Assembly (NCBI GenBank): GCA_050485865.1 | Contig: JBJHCE010000099.1 | Location: 1-11,066, forward strand | DNA from: SKNW01 sp050485865 | Lineage (GTDB): Bacteria > Gemmatimonadota > Gemmatimonadetes > Longimicrobiales > Gaopeijiaceae | DNA: 11,066 nt | Direction of reading: 5' to 3' | Shown: piece by piece, positions 1 to 10,539 of the stretch | Numbering within the stretch: position 1 is the stretch's first letter | How the letters are laid out: each line of letters begins with the position of its first letter | Notes under the pieces: model-generated | Database searches by the model: none | Seen by the model: the letters and a program-made list of their open reading frames with translations, nothing else | What the model was told of the DNA's origin: nothing | Position numbers and translations under genes: made by a program

Positions 1-681
<681 letters not shown>

Positions 682-682
682 C

Positions 683-5011
<4,329 letters not shown>

Positions 5012-5066
5012 CCCACCGACGCAGGGCGCAGCCGCGCCCACGCGAAGAGGCACGGAGGGCGGGACC

Positions 5067-5097
5067 GGCGGAAGGACGCGGGTTCCGCCCTTCGGCG
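5067..5097 (+). terminator. Possible rpoBC terminator: two mutually exclusive hairpins
   Basis: GGCGGAA (5067-5073) and TTCCGCC (5083-5089) form a perfect 7-bp stem with a 9-nt loop, 56 nt after the rpoC stop. Overlapping its right arm, CGCC-CTTC-GGCG (5086-5097) forms a compact 4-bp hairpin followed directly by TTT (5098-5100). Only one can form at a time. The short T run makes this a weak intrinsic terminator at best. GC-rich DNA yields such stems by chance, so the call rests mainly on position. Confidence 0.3.
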
Positions 5098-5225
5098 TTT
5101 CCGGCTGCCCCGTCCGCGCCGCCCGCCCCCCAAGCTGGTGCGCCCGCGTCCCTTCCGGTATGCTTCAACCGCGATTCCTGATCCCGCATTCCTAACGCCG
5201 CCGGGCCATGGATGCCGGACGATAC

Positions 5226-5249
5226 GGTAGTGCCGGAAACAGCACTGCC
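5226..5249 (+). promoter_or_regulatory. Leader hairpin before the moeA ribosome binding site
   Basis: GGTAGTGC (5226-5233) pairs with GCACTGCC (5242-5249) in an 8-bp stem containing one G-U pair, closing an 8-nt loop, CGGAAACA. It ends 12 nt before the GGAAAGGAA ribosome binding region (5261-5269) of moeA. Its position suits a leader element or a transcript-stabilising structure for the cofactor operon. I could not match it to the published Moco RNA motif from memory, so the regulatory role is inference. Confidence 0.3.
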
Positions 5250-5275
5250 CCGCGTGCTTCGGAAAGGAATCCCCC

Positions 5276-6451
5276 ATGATCACAGTGCACGAAGCAGACC
5301 GGCTGCTTCGACTTCACGCCCGCCCGGCGCGGCGCGAGCGCGTCCCCCTGTCCGGGGCCGCCGGGCGCGTGCTGGCGGAAGAGGTCGTTGCCGACCGCCC
5401 GTACCCCCCCTTCGACCGGGTGGCGATGGATGGCATCGCCATCGCGTTCGAGGCGTGGGAGGGCGGGCGGCGGAGCTTCCGCGTCGCCCGGACCCAGCCG
5501 GCGGGCGCCGCCCCTCGCCCCCTGGACGACCCCCGCACCTGCGTCGAGATCATGACGGGGGCGGCCCTGCCCCCGGGGGCCGACACCGTGGTGCGCCGCG
5601 AGGACCTCCGCCTCGCGAACGGGACCGCCGAGATCGTGGAGGGCGCCCGGGTCCGCGCCCGGCAGAACGTCCACTTCCATGGAATGGACGCCCATGCCGG
5701 GGCGCCGCTCCTCCTTCCCGGAACCCGGCTCCTCCCCACCCACGTGGCGGCCCTCGCCTCTCTCGGGCGGGGCGAGGTCCAGGTGGCCGCCTTCCCCCGC
5801 GTTGCGGTGGTCACCACCGGAGACGAGCTCGTGGCGGTGGACGCCCCGCCGGAGGACCACCAGATCCGGCAGTCCAACGGCCACGCCGTCCGGGCCGCGC
5901 TGGGCGAGGCGGTCAAGTCCCTCGAGCACGCCCGCGACACCGAGGAGGAGCTTCGCGGCGCCCTCGGGCGCGCTCTCGAGACCGCCGACCTCGTCGTCGT
6001 GAGCGGGGGGGTGTCGGCAGGTCGCTTCGATCTCGTGCCCCGGGTCCTCGAAGGGCTCGGTGTCACCGAGATCTTCCACCGGATCCGGCAGAAACCCGGA
6101 AAGCCCCTCTGGTTCGGGGTCCGGGGGGAGGACGGGCCGGGGGTGTTCGGGCTCCCGGGAAACCCGGTCTCGGCCCTGGTCTGCCTCTGCCGCTACGTGA
6201 TCCCCTGGACCGAAGCGGGGGCCGGCGCCCCGGCCCGGCAGGAGTGGGTGCATCTCGAGACCCTCCCCCCCCGGAAGAACGACTTCACCCTCTTCGTTCC
6301 GGTGCGGAAGACGCAGGGCCTCGCGCACCCCGTACCCTCGAACGGCTCGGGCGACTTCCTCTCGATCCTTCCGAGCGACGGCTTTGCCGAGCTCGCCGCC
6401 GAGGTCACCGGGCCCAGGACGGTCCCCTTCTTCCCGTGGAGCTGGAGCTGA
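5276..6451 (+). CDS. moeA: Molybdopterin molybdenumtransferase MoeA
   Basis: MoeA inserts molybdate into adenylylated molybdopterin, releasing AMP and giving active molybdenum cofactor; it is cytosolic. The 391-residue protein has the whole family pattern: PPFDRVAMDG (44-53, usually PFDNSAMDGYA), MTGAALPPGAD (93-103), GMDAHAG (136-142), PRVAVVTTGDELV (174-186), QIRQSNG (196-202), the MoCF-fold block DLVVVSGGVSAGRFD (238-252), KPGKPLWFG (273-281) and GLPGNPVSA (292-300). The MDGY tyrosine is Ile here. Length is close to E. coli MoeA (411). The ATG at 5276 has a good ribosome binding site (AAAGGA at 5263-5268). It is the first gene of the operon and follows a 264-nt gap after rpoC. The gephyrin-like homologue MogA/MoaB, which makes MoeA's substrate, is not in the window. 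Assignment is firm; whether it prefers molybdate or tungstate cannot be told. Confidence 0.95.
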   Translation: MITVHEADRLLRLHARPARRERVPLSGAAGRVLAEEVVADRPYPPFDRVAMDGIAIAFEAWEGGRRSFRVARTQPAGAAPRPLDDPRTCVEIMTGAALPPGADTVVRREDLRLANGTAEIVEGARVRARQNVHFHGMDAHAGAPLLLPGTRLLPTHVAALASLGRGEVQVAAFPRVAVVTTGDELVAVDAPPEDHQIRQSNGHAVRAALGEAVKSLEHARDTEEELRGALGRALETADLVVVSGGVSAGRFDLVPRVLEGLGVTEIFHRIRQKPGKPLWFGVRGEDGPGVFGLPGNPVSALVCLCRYVIPWTEAGAGAPARQEWVHLETLPPRKNDFTLFVPVRKTQGLAHPVPSNGSGDFLSILPSDGFAELAAEVTGPRTVPFFPWSWS

Positions 6452-6456
6452 CCCCG

Positions 6457-7416
6457 ATGCGCACGGGCACCCCCCTTCCGGTCCTCACCGACGTCCATGG
6501 ACGGCGCATGCGGAAGCTCCGCGTCCAGCTCACCGACGTCTGCAACTTCCGCTGCACCTACTGCATGCCCCTGGACGTGCGCTTCCAGCCGCCCTCGACC
6601 CTCCTCCCCCCGGAGACCCTCGCCGGAATGGTGGAAGGGCTCGTGGAGACCGGGATCACCGAGGTCCGCCTGACCGGCGGGGAGCCCCTCGTCCGGAAGG
6701 AGTTCCGCGAGATCGTGGAGCTCGTCGACGCCCTCCCCCTGGAAAAGCTCGGCCTCACCACGAACGGCCACCTCCTCTCGAGGCACCTCCCCTTCCTGGC
6801 GGAAACGCAGTGCCGGCACATCAACGTGAGCCTGGACTCCCTTCGCCCCGAGCGCTTCCAGGAGATCACCCGGACCCCCTTCTTCGAGCCCGTGATGGCC
6901 TCGATCCTCGAGGCCCGGGAGATGGGCTTCCCGGTCAAGGTGAACGTGGTCCTCACCCGGGGCGCGAACGACGACGAGGTGGAGGACTTCGTGGCCTTCT
7001 CGGCGCGGCACGCAGTCCCGGTGCGCTTTCTCGAGTACATGAAGATCGGCCCCCGCCGCGCCCACTTCGACGAGCTCTTCGTTCCGGCGGGCGAGGTCAT
7101 CGAGCGCCTGGCACTCCGGCACGAGCTCCTCCCCCTCGCATCGCCGCACGATTCCACCGCCTTCTCGTTCCGCACCCCCGAAGGCGCCGAGATCGGGTTC
7201 ATCGCCTCGGAGAGCCGCCCCTTCTGCGACTCCTGTTCGCGCCTTCGCCTCACCGCCCGGGGAAAGCTCCGGGCCTGCCTCATGTCGGAAGACGGGCTGA
7301 GCCTCGTGGGCGTCCCCAGGGCGCGCTACCCCGAGGTCCTCGAGGAGGTGATCGCCATGAAACCCACCTACCGGCTGCACGAGATCGCGCAGCCCATGAA
7401 CGAGATCGGAGGATGA
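6457..7416 (+). CDS. moaA: GTP 3',8-cyclase MoaA (radical SAM)
   Basis: MoaA starts molybdopterin synthesis by a radical-SAM rearrangement of GTP to 3',8-cyclo-GTP, which MoaC then converts to cPMP. The 319-residue protein (E. coli 329) has the radical-SAM cluster C29-X3-C33-X2-C36, the SAM-binding GGEP at 74-77, TTNG at 101-104, and the MoaA-specific C-terminal cluster C257-X2-C260-X13-C274 that binds GTP. It ends in Gly-Gly (318-319), the conserved functional tail of the family. Variations: the usual TDRCN reads TDVCN, and the FIEMMP-like segment reads FLEYMKIGP (191-199). I start at ATG 6457, 5 nt after the moeA stop, with GGAG at 6444-6447 inside moeA. The frame is also open upstream through moeA, but that part is out-of-frame shadow. 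It overlaps the moaC ribosome binding site. Identity is certain. Confidence 0.97.
   Translation: MRTGTPLPVLTDVHGRRMRKLRVQLTDVCNFRCTYCMPLDVRFQPPSTLLPPETLAGMVEGLVETGITEVRLTGGEPLVRKEFREIVELVDALPLEKLGLTTNGHLLSRHLPFLAETQCRHINVSLDSLRPERFQEITRTPFFEPVMASILEAREMGFPVKVNVVLTRGANDDEVEDFVAFSARHAVPVRFLEYMKIGPRRAHFDELFVPAGEVIERLALRHELLPLASPHDSTAFSFRTPEGAEIGFIASESRPFCDSCSRLRLTARGKLRACLMSEDGLSLVGVPRARYPEVLEEVIAMKPTYRLHEIAQPMNEIGG
7408..7412 (+). promoter_or_regulatory. moaC Shine-Dalgarno site that decides its start
   Basis: GGAGG at 7408-7412 lies in the last codons of moaA. An ATG follows at once at 7413 (no spacer) and a second in-frame ATG at 7419 (6-nt spacer). Normal spacing favours 7419. The moaA TGA (7414-7416) overlaps the first ATG, giving the same layout as the rpoB-rpoC junction. 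Confidence 0.65.
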
Positions 7417-7418
7417 CC

Positions 7419-7889
7419 ATGCTCACCCACCTGGACGAGGAGGGCCGCCCGGCCATGGTCGACGTGAGCGGAAAGGAGCCCACCCGGCGCACCGCCCGGG
7501 CGCAGGCGGTGGTGGAACTCCCCCCCGAGGCCCTCGCCCTCTTCAGGGACGGCGAGATCCAGAGCGCCAAGGGGCCGGTCTTCCACACCGCCGTCCTCAC
7601 CGGCACCATGGCCGCGAAGAAGACGAGTGACCTCCTCCCCCTCTGCCATCCCCTCCCCCTCGAGAAGTGCTCCTTCGACATCCGCATGGACCCCGAGGGG
7701 GCCCGGGTCGTCATCGAGTGCACGGTGGCCACGCATCACAGGACCGGGGTGGAGATGGAGGCGCTCGCCGGCGTGTACGGGGCGGCGCTCGCCATCTACG
7801 ACATGCTGAAGGGGCTCTCCCACGACATCGTGATCCGGGAGACCCGCCTCCTCCGGAAGGAGGGAGGGCGCCGTGACTTCAGCCGCTGA
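7419..7889 (+). CDS. moaC: Cyclic pyranopterin monophosphate synthase MoaC
   Basis: MoaC rearranges MoaA's 3',8-cyclo-GTP into cyclic pyranopterin monophosphate. The 156-residue protein aligns along its whole length with E. coli MoaC (161). It has MVDVSGK near the N-terminus, SAKGPVF with K51, the LCHPL block with H77, TGVEMEAL (109-116) and IYDMLK with D128 and K131. The key Lys, His and Asp fall at the same numbers as in E. coli, which supports full catalytic function. I prefer ATG 7419 over ATG 7413 because of ribosome-binding-site spacing; the difference is two residues. The 3' end overlaps the start of the MobB-MobA gene by 17 nt, so translation of the two is probably coupled. Identity is certain. 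Confidence 0.97.
   Translation: MLTHLDEEGRPAMVDVSGKEPTRRTARAQAVVELPPEALALFRDGEIQSAKGPVFHTAVLTGTMAAKKTSDLLPLCHPLPLEKCSFDIRMDPEGARVVIECTVATHHRTGVEMEALAGVYGAALAIYDMLKGLSHDIVIRETRLLRKEGGRRDFSR
7857..7863 (+). promoter_or_regulatory. Strong Shine-Dalgarno for the GTG-started mobB::mobA gene
   Basis: AAGGAGG at 7857-7863, inside the last codons of moaC, is a near-perfect anti-16S match 9 nt before the GTG at 7873. A further GGAGGG at 7863-7868 is 4 nt away. This supports a GTG start 25 codons before the P-loop, since the next in-frame ATG (residue 52) would remove the nucleotide-binding motif. Confidence 0.7.
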
Positions 7890-9027
7890 GTCCTGCGACC
7901 GCCCGGCGCGGCGCTTCACCTGGCACCCCTTCGAGGTGGCGCTCTCGGGCTTCTCGGGCTCGGGGAAGACGACGCTCGCGTGCCGGCTCCTCGAGCACTG
8001 GGGCGACCGGTTCGCCGTGGGGTACATGAAGCACGACGCCCACCGCTTCGAAATGGACCGCGAGGGGAAGGACACGCACCGGGCGGCCCAGGCGGGGGCC
8101 GCCGTGGTCATGATCAACGACCCCAGGCACTTTGCCCGGGTGAGCACCCTTCCGCTCTCCCTCTTCGAGCGCACCGGCGCCTTCCTGGACGTGGACTTCG
8201 TGCTGGCCGAGGGGTTCAAGCACTCGGACCTTCCGAAGCTCCTCCTGTTGGATGCGGAGGGGCGGGGGTGGACCGCGCTCCGGGAGGGGCGCTTTCCCGA
8301 GGTGCTGGCTCTCGTGGGCCCGGACGAAGCGCCCCCGGACGAAGCGCCCCTGTTGAGGCCCCTCCCGTACTTCCAGCGGGACCGGGTGGCGGAGATCGCG
8401 GCCTTCATCGAGGGGGTGGTGGGGCGGGCCTCCGAGGCCCCGCTCCACGGGCTCGTCCTCGTGGGGGGTGAGAGCCGGAGAATGGGAACGCCCAAGTACG
8501 CCCTCGAGTACGCCGGCGAGCCCCAGGCGCTCCGGACGGCGCGCCTCCTCGAGGGGGTGTGCGACCGGGTCTTCGTGTCGGCGCGGCCGGGGCAGGAGGT
8601 GGCGGGGCTCGAGGCGCACCCCAGGATCGACGACCTCTTTCCCCCGTGGGGACCCACCTCCGGGATCCTCTCGGCCATGGAGGCGCATCCCGGCGCGGCG
8701 TGGCTCGTGGCCGCCTGTGACCTCCCCTTCCTGGACGAGCCCACGGCCCGCCGCCTCGCCTCCGCCCGGGACCGGCTCAGGGTGGCCACCGCCTTCCGGA
8801 GCGCCCACGGGGGCCTCCCCGAGCCCCTCTTCGCGATCTGGGAGCCCAGGGCGCGGCAGCGGATCCTCCAGGCGGTGGGGGCGGGGCGGGGGTGCCCGCG
8901 GAAGATCCTGCTGGAGTCGCGCCCCCGCCTCCTCGAGCTCGAGAACCCCCGGGCCCTCGACAACGCGAACACCCCCGACGACTTCCGGGCGGCGCAGGTC
9001 GCCCTGAACGAGACCGGAGACCGCTGA
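7873..9027 (+). CDS. mobBA: Fused MobB-MobA: molybdopterin-guanine dinucleotide synthesis protein
   Basis: A 384-residue two-domain protein. Residues 20-185 are MobB, a GTP-binding adaptor: P-loop GFSGSGKTT at 26-34, KHD at 53-55, DREGKD at 62-67 and LAEGFKH at 111-117. Residues 190-384 are MobA-like, transferring GMP from GTP to molybdenum cofactor to make the MGD form: LVLVGGESRRMGTPK (194-208, family LAGG.S.RMG.DK), ACDLPFL (281-287), EPLFAIWEP (317-325), CPRKIL (341-346) and DNANTPDDF (363-371). The nucleotidyltransferase half resembles a divergent MobA branch that I recall mainly from Bacteroidetes-like genomes, and its motif Asp before Lys is Pro. Starting GTG is backed by a strong ribosome binding site. 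The gene overlaps moaC by 17 nt; moaD begins 3 nt after its stop. A perfect 15-nt tandem duplication lies in the MobB C-terminal part. The fusion is certain; whether it makes MGD rather than MCD is inferred. Confidence 0.92.
   Translation: MTSAAESCDRPARRFTWHPFEVALSGFSGSGKTTLACRLLEHWGDRFAVGYMKHDAHRFEMDREGKDTHRAAQAGAAVVMINDPRHFARVSTLPLSLFERTGAFLDVDFVLAEGFKHSDLPKLLLLDAEGRGWTALREGRFPEVLALVGPDEAPPDEAPLLRPLPYFQRDRVAEIAAFIEGVVGRASEAPLHGLVLVGGESRRMGTPKYALEYAGEPQALRTARLLEGVCDRVFVSARPGQEVAGLEAHPRIDDLFPPWGPTSGILSAMEAHPGAAWLVAACDLPFLDEPTARRLASARDRLRVATAFRSAHGGLPEPLFAIWEPRARQRILQAVGAGRGCPRKILLESRPRLLELENPRALDNANTPDDFRAAQVALNETGDR
8320..8349 (+). repeat. 15-nt perfect tandem duplication inside mobB::mobA
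   Basis: The unit CCGGACGAAGCGCCC occurs twice without spacer, at 8320-8334 and 8335-8349. It is in frame and encodes PDEAP twice (residues 150-159), between the GTPase-like core and the last helix of the MobB domain. Identity at every base, including third positions, suggests a recent duplication in a tolerant loop. Confidence 0.9.
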
Positions 9028-9030
9028 ACC

Positions 9031-9282
9031 ATGCCTGCCGGAAAGACCATCGAACTCCAGCACTACGCCCGCTTCCGCGACCTCCGGGGGTGCACCGCCG
9101 AGTCCGTCACGACCACGGCGGCGAGCCCCCGCGAGCTCTACCGGGAGCTCGGCTTCGAGGTGTCCATGCCCGCGCCGGGGGACTGGCTCCGGGTGGCGAT
9201 CAACGACGACTTCGCCGGCTGGGACGACCCCCTGGAGGACGGTGACCTCGTGGTCTTCATGATGCCCATGGCCGGGGGGTAA
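9031..9282 (+). CDS. moaD: Molybdopterin synthase sulfur carrier subunit MoaD
   Basis: A small ubiquitin-fold protein of 83 residues (E. coli MoaD 81). Its C-terminal Gly-Gly (82-83) would carry a thiocarboxylate and donate sulfur to cPMP in complex with MoaE. Visible features are HYARFRDLRG (11-20, family YFA.LRE..G), RVAIND (54-59), LEDGDLVVFMMPMAGG (68-83, family L.DGDEVAFIPPVSGG) and the position just before moaE. The tail MMPMAGG departs from the usual PPVSGG but keeps the functional end. The ATG at 9031 is 3 nt after the mobB::mobA stop, with GGAG at 9016-9019. Activation needs a MoeB-type adenylyltransferase, which is not in this window. Overall similarity is modest, but the ending and neighbour make the call firm. 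Confidence 0.92.
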   Translation: MPAGKTIELQHYARFRDLRGCTAESVTTTAASPRELYRELGFEVSMPAPGDWLRVAINDDFAGWDDPLEDGDLVVFMMPMAGG

Positions 9283-9283
9283 C

Positions 9284-9724
9284 GTGTTCCGGATCACGGG
9301 TGAACCCATCGACCCCGGGGCGTGCCGGGTGAAGCTCCGCTCGCCTTCGGCCGGGGGATACGCCGCCTTCGAGGGGTGGGTGCGGGATCAGAATGACGGG
9401 CGGGCCGTGGCCTCCCTCGAATACCAGGCCTACGAGGCCCTCGCCGTGCGGGAGGGAGCGCGGATCCTGGCCGAGGCCCGGGAGCGCTTCGAGGTGGAGG
9501 CGGTGGGGGCGGTCCACCGGGTGGGGCGCCTCGCCATTGGCGAGTTGGCGGTGTGGGTCGGGGCCTCGGCGGTGCACCGGGATGCGGCCTTTGCCGCCTG
9601 CCGCTACGTCATCGACGAGCTCAAGCACCGGGTGCCCATCTGGAAGCGCGAGGAGTACGCCGACGGCACCGCCGAGTGGGTGGCCTGCGGGGGGTGTGCG
9701 CACCCGGCGCACCGTGCCCCCTGA
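9284..9724 (+). CDS. moaE: Molybdopterin synthase catalytic subunit MoaE
   Basis: MoaE converts cPMP to molybdopterin using sulfur from MoaD. The 146-residue protein has FEGWVRDQNDGR (29-40), YEALAVREG (50-58), the GAVHRVGRLAIGE block (75-87), VHRDAAFAACRYVIDELK (97-114) and VPIWKRE (117-123). H98, R99, K114 and K121 match, at a constant offset of 5, the E. coli active-site residues 103, 104, 119 and 126. After the usual end the protein carries a short Cys/His tail, CGGCAHPAH (135-143), of unknown purpose. It starts with GTG at 9284, one base after the moaD TAA, with a G-rich stretch (9274-9279) as ribosome binding site. Its end overlaps the next gene by 11 nt. Identity is certain. Confidence 0.96.
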   Translation: MFRITGEPIDPGACRVKLRSPSAGGYAAFEGWVRDQNDGRAVASLEYQAYEALAVREGARILAEARERFEVEAVGAVHRVGRLAIGELAVWVGASAVHRDAAFAACRYVIDELKHRVPIWKREEYADGTAEWVACGGCAHPAHRAP

Positions 9725-10502
9725 GCTCCTCCCTCCCGGCCTCCTCCTTCCCGGCCTCCTCTTCTTCGGCGCGGCCCTCCTCTACGCGAGCGTGGGCTTC
9801 GGCGGGGGCACGGCCTACCTGGCCCTCCTCTCGCTCTGGGGGCTTCCCCTGCACGAGGTGGTGGTGCTTGCCCTCGTGTGCAACGTGGTGGTGGTCGCGG
9901 GGGGGAGCTGGCACTTCGCCCGGGCGGGGCACCTGGAGCTCCGCCTCGCGGTCCCGATTCTCGCCGCCTCGGTCCCGGCCGCCTACCTGGGGGGGCGGAT
10001 CCCGGTGGACGACGGGCCCCTCGCCACGGTCATGGGGGGCGCACTTCTCCTGGCGGCGGTGGCCATGGCGCTCGAGACCTCCAGGTACGGGGATGCGGAG
10101 GTGTCGCCGGGCGCGGCGGCTCCGGGCGCGGGGCGCCGGTCCCGGGCCGGAAGCGGGATCCTCGGCGGGGTGATCGGGGGGGTGAGCGGCATGGTGGGGA
10201 TCGGGGGTGGAGTGTTCCTGGCCCCGGTCCTCCACCTTCTCCGCTGGGCGACGCCCAAGCGGATCGCGGCCACGGCGAGCGTCTTCATTCTCCTGAACTC
10301 GCTGGCGGGGCTCGCCGGAAAGCTCGGCTGGATGGAGCATCCGGGGTCGCTTCTTCCCTACGCTCCCCTGGTGGTGGCCGTCTTCCTGGGTGGGCAGATC
10401 GGGAGCCGGCTCGGGGCGCGGCGGCTCTCTCCCCGGCTCGTGCGGCGGGTCACGGCGGGGGTGGTGGCGGTGGCGGCGGTGAACCTGCTCGTGGGGGGGT
10501 GA
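9714..10502 (+). CDS. TauE/SafE-family membrane permease
   Basis: A polytopic membrane protein of the sulfite exporter TauE/SafE family, 262 residues from the GTG at 9714. It is two similar halves, each beginning with a glycine-rich helix: ASVGFGGG (25-32) and GMVGIGGG (159-166). Hydrophobicity suggests about eight membrane segments, near 10-40, 47-68, 76-94, 102-120, 149-177, 184-202, 214-234 and 244-260, with a basic, proline/alanine-rich loop at 121-148. Family members move small anions such as sulfite, sulfoacetate or other organosulfur acids. It overlaps moaE by 11 nt and is thus the last gene of the cofactor operon, so a role tied to Moco enzymes or molybdate is tempting but unproven. 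A GTG at 9696 would add six residues; no strong ribosome binding site separates the two starts. The ATG at 9393 lies deep in moaE and is not credible. Confidence 0.85.
   Translation: MPPELLPPGLLLPGLLFFGAALLYASVGFGGGTAYLALLSLWGLPLHEVVVLALVCNVVVVAGGSWHFARAGHLELRLAVPILAASVPAAYLGGRIPVDDGPLATVMGGALLLAAVAMALETSRYGDAEVSPGAAAPGAGRRSRAGSGILGGVIGGVSGMVGIGGGVFLAPVLHLLRWATPKRIAATASVFILLNSLAGLAGKLGWMEHPGSLLPYAPLVVAVFLGGQIGSRLGARRLSPRLVRRVTAGVVAVAAVNLLVGG
9734..9763 (+). repeat. Imperfect 15-nt tandem repeat in the permease N-terminus
   Basis: TCCCGGCCTCCT occurs at 9734-9745 and 9749-9760, so a 15-nt unit is repeated with changes only in its last three bases. It encodes successive Pro-Gly-Leu-Leu steps (PPGLLLPGLLFF) at the start of the first membrane helix. 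It may simply reflect Leu-rich codon use in GC-rich DNA. Confidence 0.5.
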
Positions 10503-10539
10503 GCCTTCGAGCCCTCCACGTGATGCGCCTCACCCCTCC
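10493..10539. terminator. Inverted repeat across the convergent gene ends, possible two-way terminator
   Basis: Bases 10493-10503 and 10529-10539 form an 11-bp stem (core GGGGTGAG / CTCACCCC, one G-U pair) around a 25-nt loop. The stem contains both stop codons: TGA of the permease (10500-10502) and, on the other strand, TGA of the dehydratase-like gene (10532-10530). No T run follows on either side, so it is not a classical intrinsic terminator, but it is the only structure available between two genes that converge with a 27-nt gap. Confidence 0.4.

Larger units (their letters stand above)
5012..5275. other. Intergenic region between rpoC and moeA
   Basis: This 264-nt stretch is the only substantial non-coding gap in the window. 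I see no convincing gene in it; frames that cross it are continuations of shadow frames. It contains two overlapping hairpins near 5067-5097 that may end the rpoBC transcript, and a stronger hairpin at 5226-5249 just before the moeA ribosome binding site. A promoter for the molybdenum cofactor operon should lie here. The best -10-like hexamer I find is TATGCT at 5159-5164, but no reasonable -35 sits 16-18 nt upstream, so I do not call it. ATTCCT occurs twice 14 nt apart (5174-5179 and 5188-5193), possibly by chance. Confidence 0.6.

Noticed and set aside
5136..5164. Promoter with TATGCT as -10
   Set aside because: The hexamer matches four of six positions, but nothing at 16-18 nt upstream resembles a -35; such matches are expected by chance.
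5012..5275. Molybdenum cofactor riboswitch in the moeA leader
   Set aside because: The location is right, but I cannot find the conserved core of the Moco RNA motif as I remember it. Kept only as a hairpin with unknown role.
5212..6456. In-frame upstream extension of moaA that would give a 734-residue fusion
   Set aside because: The extension is the out-of-frame reading of moeA, with Arg/Pro/Gly-rich sequence. MoaA homology begins at the 6457 start, which has a ribosome binding site.
7368..9309. Long minus-strand frames opposite moaC, mobB::mobA and moaD
   Set aside because: Shadows of plus-strand genes with well-supported families; no motifs of their own.
9393..9713. Permease start at the ATG at 9393
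   Set aside because: It would place about 107 Arg/Ser/Gly-rich residues, an out-of-frame reading of moaE, before the first membrane helix.
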